Shown here: piece after piece, positions 9,108 to 17,133 of the stretch
Position numbering within the stretch: position 1 is the first letter of the stretch
Layout of the letters: each line of letters begins with the position of its first letter
Source: Gammaproteobacteria bacterium
Lineage (GTDB): Bacteria; Pseudomonadota; Gammaproteobacteria; Pseudomonadales; Azotimanducaceae
Assembly (NCBI GenBank): GCA_026709225.1
Contig: JAPOTJ010000048.1
Location: forward strand, 18,525 to 82,524
Length of the DNA stretch: 64,000 nt
Reading direction: 5' to 3'
The notes under the pieces: model-generated
The model's database searches: none
Seen by the model: only the letters and a program-made list of their open reading frames with translations
Told to the model about the DNA's origin: nothing
Translations under genes and position numbers: made by a program

Positions 9108-10230
9108 TGCCAGTGAGATTTTGGCGCTTCTGGCTGAGCAGCGTAATGTTGTGGTGGCCGGACCGCCTGGAACTGGCAAGTCGATGCTCTTGGGGGAGGT
9201 GGCAGCCCTATTCGAAAGCCAGGCAGGGGAAAGCGCTCCTGAATACAGTGCGGAAGCGTCTGTACCTATTCCGGCCCTAACAGGTGCTCGCCTCGCGAAG
9301 ACGATAGGCAAAGTTGGGAACAGACGAGTTTTTCGTTCTGTGCTGCATCAGTCGAGCAAGTATCGCGAGTTTCTAACCGGAATGATGCCAGACGCACGGG
9401 CGGAAGCTGCGCCGGGAAAGTTCCGTGTGACGGAAGGTATACTCTACAAAGCAAGCGAATTCGCTAAGCGTGCTGACCATGCGGCACTGGTGATCATCGA
9501 CGAAATCAACCGCGGTCCAGCGGTACAGGTCTTTGGAGGCTCAATCGTCGCAATGGAGGGGGATAAGCGTCTCGGACCGGGCGGCAAGCGGAGACCATCG
9601 ACACAGTATTTCGAACTCTTGGATCCTAACACTGGGGACTTGATTGAGTACGCGTTTCCAGAGTCGCTATATCTCTTAGCAGCCATGAACCAAGCGGACG
9701 TATCGGTGGAGCCGCTGGACGTGGCGTTCTTACGGCGTTGGGCGCCTCTTACGCTGGAACCGTCTTCCTCAGTGCTGAGGGAGTATTTCGGGATTGGTGC
9801 TGACGAAGGTGATTTGCTTCCAGAATCACCGTTATCGCGAGAACATGTTCTGCAAGCGACTGTTAGAGCTTTTGATGCAGTGAATAAACGTATCGCGCTA
9901 GGTCGGGGACCCCAGTTCCAGATAGGGCACGGAATGCTAATGCCACCTGGAGGAATGCCGTCTGACTTGACAAGTGTTCTGAGTGCACTGGTAGCAGTGT
10001 GGAAGGTGTTGAAGAATCACATTGACGAAGTGTTTTTCGGTGATGTTCGTGGCGTGGCAGTTGTGCTTAACGCAAGCTTGGGGATCCCCGAGAATCCCTA
10101 CTCGCTCGCGGAGAGGTCGTTTGGTGATGCGCCCAAGGCAGAAATCGAGGGACCAGTCTCGGTCGGTCCCGATGAGATTTATGGCCTGATGCGAGCACTG
10201 GCTACTTCGGAACTGCCGATAGATGTCTGA
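9100..10230 (+). CDS. McrB-like AAA+ NTPase of restriction complex
   Basis: This AAA+ protein of about 376 residues has Walker A GPPGTGKS at residues 21-28 and Walker B LVIIDEINRGPAVQVFGG near 132-149. The sensor segment is AAMNQADVSVEPLDVAFLRRW near 193-213. The DEINR and MNxAD...LRRW motifs are diagnostic of the McrB/LlaJI-R1 branch, which translocates DNA using NTP. Starts at 9076 (TTG), 9085 and 9100 are possible. I prefer 9100, with the ATG overlapping the preceding stop. The N-terminal DNA-recognition domain of E. coli McrB is absent, so recognition must come from another subunit. The next gene overlaps by 8 bases. Confidence 0.88.
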   Translation: MINASEILALLAEQRNVVVAGPPGTGKSMLLGEVAALFESQAGESAPEYSAEASVPIPALTGARLAKTIGKVGNRRVFRSVLHQSSKYREFLTGMMPDARAEAAPGKFRVTEGILYKASEFAKRADHAALVIIDEINRGPAVQVFGGSIVAMEGDKRLGPGGKRRPSTQYFELLDPNTGDLIEYAFPESLYLLAAMNQADVSVEPLDVAFLRRWAPLTLEPSSSVLREYFGIGADEGDLLPESPLSREHVLQATVRAFDAVNKRIALGRGPQFQIGHGMLMPPGGMPSDLTSVLSALVAVWKVLKNHIDEVFFGDVRGVAVVLNASLGIPENPYSLAERSFGDAPKAEIEGPVSVGPDEIYGLMRALATSELPIDV

Positions 10231-11524
10231 GTGGCAGCGCTACAGTGCGGTCGAATATTCGCGTCCGGCCGCACTCGCTGAGGAGATTTCAGGCCGCTCT
10301 CAAATACCAATCGGTCGTGCGAATAAGCTGCTTAGCGATTCGGCGGAACGTATACGTCGTCTCCTCGGTCTTGAAACTGATCCAGTCTGCCGAATGGATG
10401 GTGGGGTTCAATTTCAAAACGTCGCCGGTATTGTGCTCGTAGCACCTCGGATCGAGTTGGAGATCGCACCAAAATTCCTCGGTGACGCGCCCGGCTGGCG
10501 TGAAGACTTTTTCTTACTTGCCACACTCTCATCTCATGGCCGACTGCTCGACAGAGACGGGCTAAATTCAGCCGCACGTAGAACATCCAATCTCGCGACC
10601 TTGATTGCACGTAGCTTTCTAGAGATGTGCAGCCAAAATAGTCGCCGCCCTATTCGTTCCTACCATCGATTGCCGCACACAGGACTTTCGCTTGAAGGTG
10701 AATTTGACCCGGAAGAGTTGACATTTCCCAGCGAGGATGGCTTCGAACAGGAAGTGACGACGTTTACCAGCACGAACTCCTACAATGCGGTGCTTCGTGC
10801 TGCAGCATTAAGACTTTTCGGCATAGTTGCAGATGCGGATATGCGTGCCCGGCTTGAACGAATAATCCAGAGCCTGCCTCGACAGGCGATCCCAGTCCGT
10901 CTAAACGAACGGCGACTTCCGAGTCGTGCATGGCTATGGCAGCCAGCCTACGATCTCGCTGTCGACATACTGCGAGGATTTGGCGGGACGTTCGATCCAA
11001 AAAACCTGACCGCACCAGGATACATAGTAAGCACTTGGCAAACTTGGGAAGACCTTGTGTCGATAGCACTCCGATTGAGTTTCGGTGCTAGAAACGTTCA
11101 TGTGAAATCTCGACATCGACTTGGCTCAAAAGTTGTTGGGAATGTAACCTCTGTGGTGAATGTCACGCCGGACTATGTGATAGCCATCGATACCGACTAC
11201 GGGCGGCGAGCCGTGGTGGTAGATGCTAAATACAAAGGCAGCGTTGATCGGGGGTCGCGAACGGTATCAAGTAGCGACACCTATGAAGCGCTCGCTTTCT
11301 CCAGAGCCACGGGCGCGAACGAAGTTGTTCTGGTGTATCCAACAACGATTGGGAGCCGTGCGAGAGCACTAGGTTTCGTGGGATCTGCAAGCGAGTTTGC
11401 GAACATTGAGGTGGGGAGCACTCGCATCCGTGCAGTCGAAGTCGGGGTCCGGGGCGTGGCGGCGGCTCAAGGATTGCGGCGGTTCGCGGGGTCTCTGCGG
11501 TCGGCAATTGTCAGTGCGTCGTAG
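10223..11524 (+). CDS. McrC/LlaJI-R2-like restriction endonuclease subunit
   Basis: This 433-residue protein belongs with the McrBC 5-methylcytosine restriction component/LlaJI nuclease family. The N-terminal half interacts with the motor in known systems. The C-terminal third contains a PD-(D/E)XK nuclease core, visible as PDYVIAIDT followed by RAVVVDAKYKG (the D...DAK triad near residues 313-336). It is the last gene of the five-gene unit and starts 8 bases inside the McrB-like gene, implying coupled synthesis of motor and nuclease. Together with two methyltransferases it resembles LlaJI-type restriction-modification, but with adenine rather than cytosine modification. Confidence 0.87.
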   Translation: MSEWQRYSAVEYSRPAALAEEISGRSQIPIGRANKLLSDSAERIRRLLGLETDPVCRMDGGVQFQNVAGIVLVAPRIELEIAPKFLGDAPGWREDFFLLATLSSHGRLLDRDGLNSAARRTSNLATLIARSFLEMCSQNSRRPIRSYHRLPHTGLSLEGEFDPEELTFPSEDGFEQEVTTFTSTNSYNAVLRAAALRLFGIVADADMRARLERIIQSLPRQAIPVRLNERRLPSRAWLWQPAYDLAVDILRGFGGTFDPKNLTAPGYIVSTWQTWEDLVSIALRLSFGARNVHVKSRHRLGSKVVGNVTSVVNVTPDYVIAIDTDYGRRAVVVDAKYKGSVDRGSRTVSSSDTYEALAFSRATGANEVVLVYPTTIGSRARALGFVGSASEFANIEVGSTRIRAVEVGVRGVAAAQGLRRFAGSLRSAIVSAS

Positions 11525-11795
11525 GATGTTGCGTGGACAGGGTTTTGGGAGAGGCTATTGGACAGTAGCGCGCGAATCTGCGGAGATTCAACATCGGGCA
11601 CAAGTACGGTCAGCCTAACACGTAGCGTCCGGCGACAAACAACGCATGCGGAGCGTGTTCCTTCTTGGAAGAGAGGTTCTGGGTGGGAGCAATGATGGAG
11701 CTGTTCTAGAGGAGGAAGAGCTTGGCGAAGAATCGGAAAGCTAGCGCCAGGCCGCTCGAAGATGCTGGCAGGAAAGCTGTGCACGCGACCCATTC
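11525..11795. other. Intergenic DNA between restriction cassette and IS element
   Basis: About 270 bases without a supported gene. The transposase reading frame of the IS element runs 55 bases into this flank before meeting a stop. No terminator hairpin with a T-run was evident. Confidence 0.4.
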
Positions 11796-12793
11796 TGAGG
11801 TGCTCCCCATTCCCTGGACAGTTCGAGGGCGGAAATAAGGTGTGCTCCGGTGACTGAACGCCCTCTGGAAATGAAGTTTACGCGGGTCATGGCCGGCCGG
11901 CAAGCTCCGGTGTTCCCCGGTGATCGGGACGGGGCAGCCCCCGCCAAGGCCCCCGATGGGCTGGCGCGCCCCGCGAGGCACACGCTCGCGGGCGTGCGCC
12001 CACCGAGCGCCGAATGCGGCCTGACATGGTTGTAGAAGTCGAGCCACGCCCCGATCAGCTCGCGCGCGTGCCGACCGTCCTCAAGTTCGTGCAGGTACAC
12101 GCACTCGTACTTCAATGAACGCCACAGCCGCTCGATGAAGATGTTGTCCAGGTACCGGCCCCGGCCGTCCATCGACATCTTCGCTCCTGCCGCCAGCACC
12201 CTGCCCGTGAACGCCTCGCTCGTGAACTGCGAGCCCTGGTCTGTGTTGAAGATCCCCGGCGTCCCGCCCAGCAGCGCGTCCTCCAGCGCCTCCAGGCAGA
12301 ACCCGACGTCCACCGTGTTCGACAGCCGCCACGACAGCACGTGCCTCGTCGCCCAGTCCATCACCGCCACCAGGTAGAAAAAGCCGGACTTCACTGGGAT
12401 GTACGTGATGTCCGCGCACCAGACCTGATCCGCCTCCACAATGTCCATGCCCCGCAGCAGGTACGGGTGCACGCGGTGGCCGGGCCCCGCCGCGCTCGTT
12501 CTCGGCGGCGGCCGCGCCGCGCGAATCCCCATCAGCCGCATCAGCCTCCGCACCCGCTTCGCGTTCACCTCCGCCGACTCAAGGCGCAGGTGCGCGCACA
12601 TCTGCCGCACGCCGTAGAACGGATAGGCCGTGTGCAGCTCGTCCATCCGCCTCATCAGCGCCAGGTTCGCCTCGCTCTCGCCTGCCGGAATGTAGTAGAC
12701 GGACGACCTGCCCGCGCCCGCCAGCGCGCACTGCCTCACAATGCTCAGCCCCTCCATCGCGCCCACCGCCGCCAGGCGCTCCGACCGGCTCAT
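11741..12793 (-). CDS. IS3-family transposase OrfB (DDE integrase)
   Basis: The catalytic subunit has a helix-turn-helix-like N part (HTAYPFYGVRQM is the HTH_21 motif) and an rve integrase core. The core shows VWCADITYIP (first D), FNTDQGSQFTS (second D) and NIFIERLWRSLKYE (E). I chose the ATG at 12793, which would overlap the stop of a full-length orfA in the usual IS3 manner; the open frame extends upstream to 12880. Oddly, no stop occurs inside the element. The frame crosses the terminal repeat and ends at 11741, 55 bases outside, so the C terminus is lengthened by flanking sequence. Confidence 0.88.
   Translation of the reverse strand: MSRSERLAAVGAMEGLSIVRQCALAGAGRSSVYYIPAGESEANLALMRRMDELHTAYPFYGVRQMCAHLRLESAEVNAKRVRRLMRLMGIRAARPPPRTSAAGPGHRVHPYLLRGMDIVEADQVWCADITYIPVKSGFFYLVAVMDWATRHVLSWRLSNTVDVGFCLEALEDALLGGTPGIFNTDQGSQFTSEAFTGRVLAAGAKMSMDGRGRYLDNIFIERLWRSLKYECVYLHELEDGRHARELIGAWLDFYNHVRPHSALGGRTPASVCLAGRASPSGALAGAAPSRSPGNTGACRPAMTRVNFISRGRSVTGAHLISALELSREWGAPQNGSRAQLSCQHLRAAWR
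11796..11820 (+). repeat. Left terminal inverted repeat of the IS3 element
   Basis: It begins TGAGGTGCTCCCCATTCC and ends GGACA. The first 14 bases match the other end exactly. It lies inside the 3' end of the extended orfB frame, where it encodes LSREWGAP. Confidence 0.9.
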
Positions 12794-12830
12794 CTCCCCA
12801 AGCCCCGTAGAAAAAAATCCCGCTCCATCG

Positions 12831-13073
12831 TCAACTCCCCGTCTTCGCGTGCAGCTCCCGGACCGTCGCCTCATGGTCATCGCCTCGCTTCCCCGCGCCG
12901 CCCTCGAACGCCGCCGCCGCTCCCTCCGACGCCTGCCGCTTCCATGCGCTCACTTGATTCGGGTGCAGCCCGTTGCGCTGCGCGATCCCTTGGACCGTGT
13001 CGACCTCCTTCAGCGCCTCAAGCGCAACGCGCGCCTTGAAGCCCGCCGTGAACCTTCTCCTTTTTTGACCCAT
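12831..13073 (-). CDS. IS3-family transposase OrfA, probably frameshifted
   Basis: This 80-residue DNA-binding subunit has a helix-turn-helix (FTAGFKARVALEAL, then GLHPNQVSAWKRQA). It stops after ELHAKTGS. One extra base near 12836-12840 would restore ELTMERDFFLRGLGR, the normal OrfA ending, with a stop overlapping the orfB ATG at 12793. So either the copy carries a 1-base deletion or a sequencing error is present. A run of seven A on the plus strand (12811-12817) is a possible slippage site. It may be inactive. Confidence 0.75.
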   Translation of the reverse strand: MGQKRRRFTAGFKARVALEALKEVDTVQGIAQRNGLHPNQVSAWKRQASEGAAAAFEGGAGKRGDDHEATVRELHAKTGS

Positions 13074-13115
13074 TCCTGTGTCTCCTTCTTAAGCTCGGAG
13101 CACACCTTGGCAACC

Positions 13116-13140
13116 TGTCCGAAAATTGGGGAGCACCTCA
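13116..13140 (-). repeat. Right terminal inverted repeat of the IS3 element
   Basis: Read on the minus strand it begins TGAGGTGCTCCCCAATTT and ends GGACA, pairing with the left repeat. It lies upstream of orfA, where the transposase promoter would be. TTC target duplication follows at 13141-13143. Confidence 0.9.
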
Positions 13141-13438
13141 TTCATCCCAAACTACAACTCCGACGTTATTCTGAGGCCTTGCTATTAATTGGCGGAATCG
13201 CAACCCTCGGAATCTTCGCCAAAACGTAGTGTGATACCTGATAAGGAAACGACGGGTAGTTAGACCGCACGCGGATGGGATCAAAGCGCATTTGATCGGT
13301 ATGCCCATCTCGATCAGGATGGGCCGAAGCTCGTTAGACAATAACAAACAGCGTATTCCTCTGATTCGCGCCCAATCTGCGTTAAGTCGTCAGGGCAAGA
13401 AAACCAACCTTTTGTTCGAAGGTCTTGACAAGGATTAC

Positions 13439-14530
13439 TCAGACTTTTATTGCCCCTCCAAACAACTGGACATTGGGCGCACGGGCGTCGGGCGTCCACC
13501 TAATAGTTACGCGCCCACCGGAATAAGCGGATGCGTCGAACTTCACCTCGGACGCATTGATGAGTTTGGCGATCTCCGCGCCATATTTCTTCTTTAACGG
13601 AACGGTCCTCGGTGTGCTTGTCAAATAGCAACGACTGGAAAGGGTGCGCAATCGTTCCAAGTCGGTGTCGTTCGGAAGCCGATGTCTCCCTTTGTTCATG
13701 GGAGTGACTATAGATGTAGGCTTTCCTTCAAGCATTTCATTCCAAACATCTTCGTTGTGAGCATTGCGGGACCCGTGATGTGGAACCTTGAACGAATGCG
13801 AAAGCGGGTGTCTGCCTCGACGGGCTTCAACCACTGCCCGCCAGCCTTTTAGGCGGTCTCCTCGCTCCTCTAAGTCTGCGCCGAGAAGCACGCCTTGTTG
13901 TCCCACTGATAAGAGCATCGCAACAGAGAGATCGTTTCGAGAGGGCTCGGAAATTCTGTGTTTGGGGCTGCCCTCGCTTTTGTTGGGGAAATCGGCAATT
14001 CGTCTTAGGAAATCTGTGAATTGTTTACTGGACGGAGAAAGCGCACGCAATTCCACCCGCCGATTATGGGCTAGTTCATCCGCGTCGCAATCAAGCACTA
14101 TCGTATCTTCTTGAAGGACTTTTACCTGTCGCGGAGTTTCCGCAGCAAGTTTTAGACAATTCAAAAGTTCAGATCCACCGCGGTCAAGGATTTTAACGGG
14201 CTGGTCTTCATGAACTTGAAGAAAAGCGAGGAACTCCTCACGCCGCAATGCTGCTCCAACGGACAGCCTAGCTTTGGGGCACGCTTCTAGTGTTTTGGCC
14301 AATCCCTTGACATGGTCATCGTGCCAATGAGAAGCACTGACTGAAATAACAGCTTCTTCAACCGGAATGCCGAGAGCGGTCAGATAGGAGATAGAAGCTG
14401 GCTCGTGATTGTCATCAAGACACGAATCGATAATCGCCCACTTTCCGGATCCGATGTGAATGACGATGCTCTCGCCGTACCCAGGACCAAAGACAGAAAG
14501 TTCGATTTCATTCGCTTCGGGAAGCTTCAT
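13439..14530 (-). CDS. ComEC/Rec2-like metallo-beta-lactamase-fold hydrolase
   Basis: This 363-residue soluble MBL-fold protein has the metal-binding HWHDDH motif (HxHxDH) near residues 68-73. A VLLGADLEE strand lies near 216-224, followed by FKVPHHGS, the PHHGS signature of the ComEC/Rec2 branch that acts on nucleic acid or phosphodiesters. There are no membrane segments, so it is not a DNA uptake channel. It is third in a leftward unit and starts 23 bases inside the preceding gene. Stand-alone ComEC-like MBL proteins occur in defence islands; a nuclease or nucleotide hydrolase role is plausible but inferred. The IS element lies just downstream. Confidence 0.83.
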   Translation of the reverse strand: MKLPEANEIELSVFGPGYGESIVIHIGSGKWAIIDSCLDDNHEPASISYLTALGIPVEEAVISVSASHWHDDHVKGLAKTLEACPKARLSVGAALRREEFLAFLQVHEDQPVKILDRGGSELLNCLKLAAETPRQVKVLQEDTIVLDCDADELAHNRRVELRALSPSSKQFTDFLRRIADFPNKSEGSPKHRISEPSRNDLSVAMLLSVGQQGVLLGADLEERGDRLKGWRAVVEARRGRHPLSHSFKVPHHGSRNAHNEDVWNEMLEGKPTSIVTPMNKGRHRLPNDTDLERLRTLSSRCYLTSTPRTVPLKKKYGAEIAKLINASEVKFDASAYSGGRVTIRWTPDARAPNVQLFGGAIKV

Positions 14531-15080
14531 CCCAGTTAATGTTTTCCACGAGTGTTTTAGCTTTTTTCAATGCTCGATTAAAGTCTGCCTTTGAATGAGC
14601 CGGAAGCTGTCGAAAATATAGTTCTGATACCTTGCGAATTTGGCCAGACGGCAAGCGCTCCCGCCCGATTACCCATCGTACGATAGCGCCCTCTTTTAGA
14701 AGATGTCTCTCCCGCGTACTAACATCGTCTATTGAGAAGAATGCTTGATCGGTCGGAAGAGGCGATTTTGACTGGACGTTGGTCATTTTCACGAAGAATT
14801 CACTTCCGCGGATGCTCTCTACATAGCCTTCCCATTCCGCAGAAGGTGTGAGCGTTCGTTTTCGGAATTCTCGATTTTCTTCCGATGTTAGCTTGGGGAA
14901 ACGTGCGAGGATTTCTTCGATGTCTGGTAGGCTCTGATGAGCCTTGTTCAAATCGAAGGCACCGGAGATATTAACCTTAACTCGTCTTTCGATGTAGTCA
15001 TCTTTGTCTTGACTGATGACAGAGTGACGAGGCTCGAACTCGAGTTGTCTGCGAACAGCGGTTGAGGAGGAAAAAGTCAT
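14508..15080 (-). CDS. Unrecognised 190-residue protein, middle gene of MBL unit
   Basis: No family is recognised. The N-terminal 85 residues are charged and probably helical. Residues about 85-160 read as a run of short beta strands (WEGYVESIRGSEFFVKM, then GAIVRWVIG and SELYFRQL), like a small beta-barrel or OB/S1-like domain that could bind nucleic acid. The C terminus is helical and lysine-rich. It starts 2 bases after the stop of the upstream gene and overlaps the MBL gene by 23 bases, so the three are coupled. A partner or substrate-delivery role for the MBL enzyme is inference from context. Confidence 0.8.
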   Translation of the reverse strand: MTFSSSTAVRRQLEFEPRHSVISQDKDDYIERRVKVNISGAFDLNKAHQSLPDIEEILARFPKLTSEENREFRKRTLTPSAEWEGYVESIRGSEFFVKMTNVQSKSPLPTDQAFFSIDDVSTRERHLLKEGAIVRWVIGRERLPSGQIRKVSELYFRQLPAHSKADFNRALKKAKTLVENINWDEASRSE

Positions 15081-15082
15081 AG

Positions 15083-15913
15083 TTACATTATCCCCGCTTG
15101 CATTAGGGTGTCGATGATAGTTTCGGCTTCTTCCATCGCCGGCTCGAAATGTTTAGCCAACATGTCAATTGCCACTTCGCTTCCATGCCCTTCGGGGAGA
15201 TTTGAAAACTCGTGGTGGGAATTGACTCGAATATAGACCGCAGAATTATCCATAATGCGTACCGACGGTTCTATTGTGGCATTTGTCTGGACAATGTGAC
15301 CATCAACCAACTTCGACTTTCGCCGCATGGTTAACGTCTGGAGACCTCCGGTTAATTCTCTATCTTCCGCATCCATCCCTTCACCATAAGACCCCCACGG
15401 CTCTAGAGGTGCCAATTTCCGGCCAAGCCGTATTCGTGAAGAAGCATTCGGCAACCTGAAATGCACATCTCGATTAATGCCAAGCGCAAAAATTGGGGTG
15501 TGGTGGAGATATTCACCGAAGATCATCGTAGCTATGTCTACGAGTTTGACCCATGGAGCGGCAAGAGTCTCGACGTGAAAGCGATCAGCTTGAACGCTAT
15601 AGGTACGCGTATCAAGTGAAAACTGGGTGAAGTCCCGAGATGTGAGAACATCCCCGGATAGTTCGGATTCATCGACTTCAATACCCTTGCTATGTAGCCA
15701 TGCCGGATGGAAAATGGCGGGATTGAATTTTCCAAGGAAGACGATCGAGCAGCCAGAAATATCTGCCGAAATTACCATTTGCGTGATCCTAATCCTATAG
15801 CTCTTTGAATATTGTGGGAGAAGTGTCCCTTGCTCCGCCATGAACATGGCACCAAGAGGCGATGATCGGAAACCGGAGCTCAGAAGTGGTTCGAATGCTA
15901 CAGTCAAGCCCAT
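15083..15913 (-). CDS. Unrecognised protein, first gene of MBL unit
   Basis: This protein has 276 residues from the ATG at 15913, or about 252 from ATGs at 15847/15841 (MAEQGTLLPQYSK), which may be the true start because a direct repeat overlaps 15899-15924. I do not recognise a family. It is a soluble mixed alpha/beta protein with strands MVISADISGCSIVFLG, a central VKLVDIATMIFGEYLHH helix and a C-terminal acidic helix. No catalytic motif is obvious. It heads the three-gene unit with the 190-residue protein and the MBL hydrolase. The gene follows cobO on the same strand after 83 bases. Confidence 0.75.
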   Translation of the reverse strand: MGLTVAFEPLLSSGFRSSPLGAMFMAEQGTLLPQYSKSYRIRITQMVISADISGCSIVFLGKFNPAIFHPAWLHSKGIEVDESELSGDVLTSRDFTQFSLDTRTYSVQADRFHVETLAAPWVKLVDIATMIFGEYLHHTPIFALGINRDVHFRLPNASSRIRLGRKLAPLEPWGSYGEGMDAEDRELTGGLQTLTMRRKSKLVDGHIVQTNATIEPSVRIMDNSAVYIRVNSHHEFSNLPEGHGSEVAIDMLAKHFEPAMEEAETIIDTLMQAGIM

Positions 15914-15924
15914 GTACAGTCAAG
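15899..15924 (-). promoter_or_regulatory. Direct repeat upstream of the MBL unit
   Basis: The 10-mer TACAGTCAAG occurs twice with a 16-base period (15899-15908 and 15915-15924). On the minus strand this gives two CTTGACTGTA copies, each containing a -35-like TTGACT. It covers the first possible ATG of the 15083-15913 gene. It may be an operator for autoregulation or tandem promoters; function is inferred. Confidence 0.4.
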
Positions 15925-15996
15925 GTGGTTGTTGCCAGCAGGGGACTTAACGCTGCCATCAAAAGAAAGTTGGAGAGGCTGCGAGTTGGCGAGGAT

Positions 15997-16599
15997 TCAG
16001 AAGTCGATGCCGCGAACGGCTTTGATGCCGGCATCGAACGGATGCTTGATGGCGCGCATCTCGCTCACAAGGTCGGCGTAATCGCAGATGCCCGCTTTGG
16101 CATCGCGCCCAGTGAGGATGACGCTGGTGCGCGCGGCTCGCGCCTGCAGACCTTGGATGACATCATCCTCCGCCAAAAAGTCACAGCGCAACGCGATATT
16201 GATCTCATCGAGCACCAGCAGGTCGTAGTCACCGCTTTTCAGCATGGCGCGCGCCTGTGCAAATGCGGACTGAGCCGTCGCGGTGTCCCGGTCGAGGTCT
16301 TGCGTGTCCCAGGTGAAGCCTTCGCCCATCGTGTGCCAATCGAGTTGGTCTGGGAATTTCGCGAAGAACTGGCGTTCTCCAGTTTTCCACGCGCCCTTGA
16401 TGAATTGCACCACGCCGACCCTCTGCCCCCAGCCAAGCGCTCGCGCGATGACGCCAAAGGCGGAACTTGACTTGCCCTTGCCCTCGCCGGTGTAGACGAG
16501 CACCAAGCCTCGCTCGGTGGCCGAAGCCGCCTGCACTCGCTTTCGGTGTTCCGCCTGCTGGGCTTGCATCTTTTCCTTGTGGCGCTGCGCTTCAGTCAT
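15997..16599 (-). CDS. cobO: Cob(I)yrinic acid a,c-diamide adenosyltransferase
   Basis: This 200-residue CobA/CobO/BtuR-type enzyme attaches the 5'-deoxyadenosyl group of ATP to the cobalt of cob(I)alamin or its precursors in the cytoplasm. The P-loop VYTGEGKGKSSSAFG is near residues 34-48. FIKGAWKTGE and YDLLVLDEINIAL are also diagnostic. The stop codon of cobC lies 3 bases upstream of its ATG, so it is the end of the leftward cobT-cobS-cobC-cobO operon. Confidence 0.95.
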   Translation of the reverse strand: MTEAQRHKEKMQAQQAEHRKRVQAASATERGLVLVYTGEGKGKSSSAFGVIARALGWGQRVGVVQFIKGAWKTGERQFFAKFPDQLDWHTMGEGFTWDTQDLDRDTATAQSAFAQARAMLKSGDYDLLVLDEINIALRCDFLAEDDVIQGLQARAARTSVILTGRDAKAGICDYADLVSEMRAIKHPFDAGIKAVRGIDF

Positions 16600-16602
16600 G
16601 AT

Positions 16603-17133
16603 CTAAGTCTCGAAGTTGGAAAGCGGCATGATGCCACCAAACGCAACCGAGACAGCGAAATGCTGCGCCTCGATGCCAGTCCCGGAACAGGCCGCCTTGA
16701 TAACGCCCGAGTGCGTCACGACCGCGATGCTTTCCTGTCGTTCCGACCAGTCGGCGAGGGCGCGGGCGGCGCGGCTTTTCAGCATCGCCACGCTTTCACC
16801 GCCGTGCGGGCGGGCGTGCATGAAGTCTTGCGACCAGGCATCAAGCTCCGCTTTTGGCAGTTGCGACCAAGAGCGCCCCTCCCAAGTGCCGAAGTCCATC
16901 TCGACAAGACGGTCATCGACATCCATCGGCAGCCCGCGCGTGCGGGCAATGAAACACGCCAGTGTGCGACAGCGTTGCAAGGGACTCGAAACGACCCGGC
17001 TGACGATCGGCAAGGCGCGCTCCACCGTGGATGCCTCTTCCGCAAAGGTGTTGCGCAATCCAACATCCAACCGGCCATAGCACAGGTCTGCGGGCACGTC
17101 GGGTCGCGTATGGCGAACCAGAATCAGCCCCAT
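16603..17133 (-). CDS. cobC: Alpha-ribazole-5'-phosphate phosphatase (histidine phosphatase family)
   Basis: This is a histidine phosphatase of about 176 residues. The catalytic LILVRHTRP motif is at the N terminus, the second conserved region is EMDFGTWEGRSW, and VVTHSGVI carries the second histidine. In B12 synthesis it dephosphorylates alpha-ribazole phosphate or adenosylcobalamin phosphate. I chose MGLILVRHT (17133), six codons inside the open frame. It overlaps the end of cobS by 10 bases. The position between cobS and cobO supports CobC rather than a general phosphoglycerate mutase. Confidence 0.88.
   Translation of the reverse strand: MGLILVRHTRPDVPADLCYGRLDVGLRNTFAEEASTVERALPIVSRVVSSPLQRCRTLACFIARTRGLPMDVDDRLVEMDFGTWEGRSWSQLPKAELDAWSQDFMHARPHGGESVAMLKSRAARALADWSERQESIAVVTHSGVIKAACSGTGIEAQHFAVSVAFGGIMPLSNFET

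Larger units (their letters stand above)
11796..13140 (-). mobile_element. IS3-family insertion sequence, 1345 bp
   Basis: The element is bounded by 25-base imperfect inverted repeats beginning TGAGGTGCTCCCCA. It is flanked by a 3-bp direct repeat TTC (11793-11795 and 13141-13143), as expected for IS3-family transposition. It carries orfA and orfB on the minus strand, with the DDE catalytic triad in orfB. The G+C-rich transposase DNA contrasts with the A+T-richer defence genes on either side, so it is a separate later arrival. It sits between the McrBC-like cassette and the metallo-beta-lactamase unit without visibly interrupting either. Confidence 0.92.

Noticed and set aside
12341..13039. 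232-codon plus-strand open frame in the IS element
   Set aside because: It is opposite the transposase genes and is rich in Arg/Pro/His as expected for a G+C-rich shadow.
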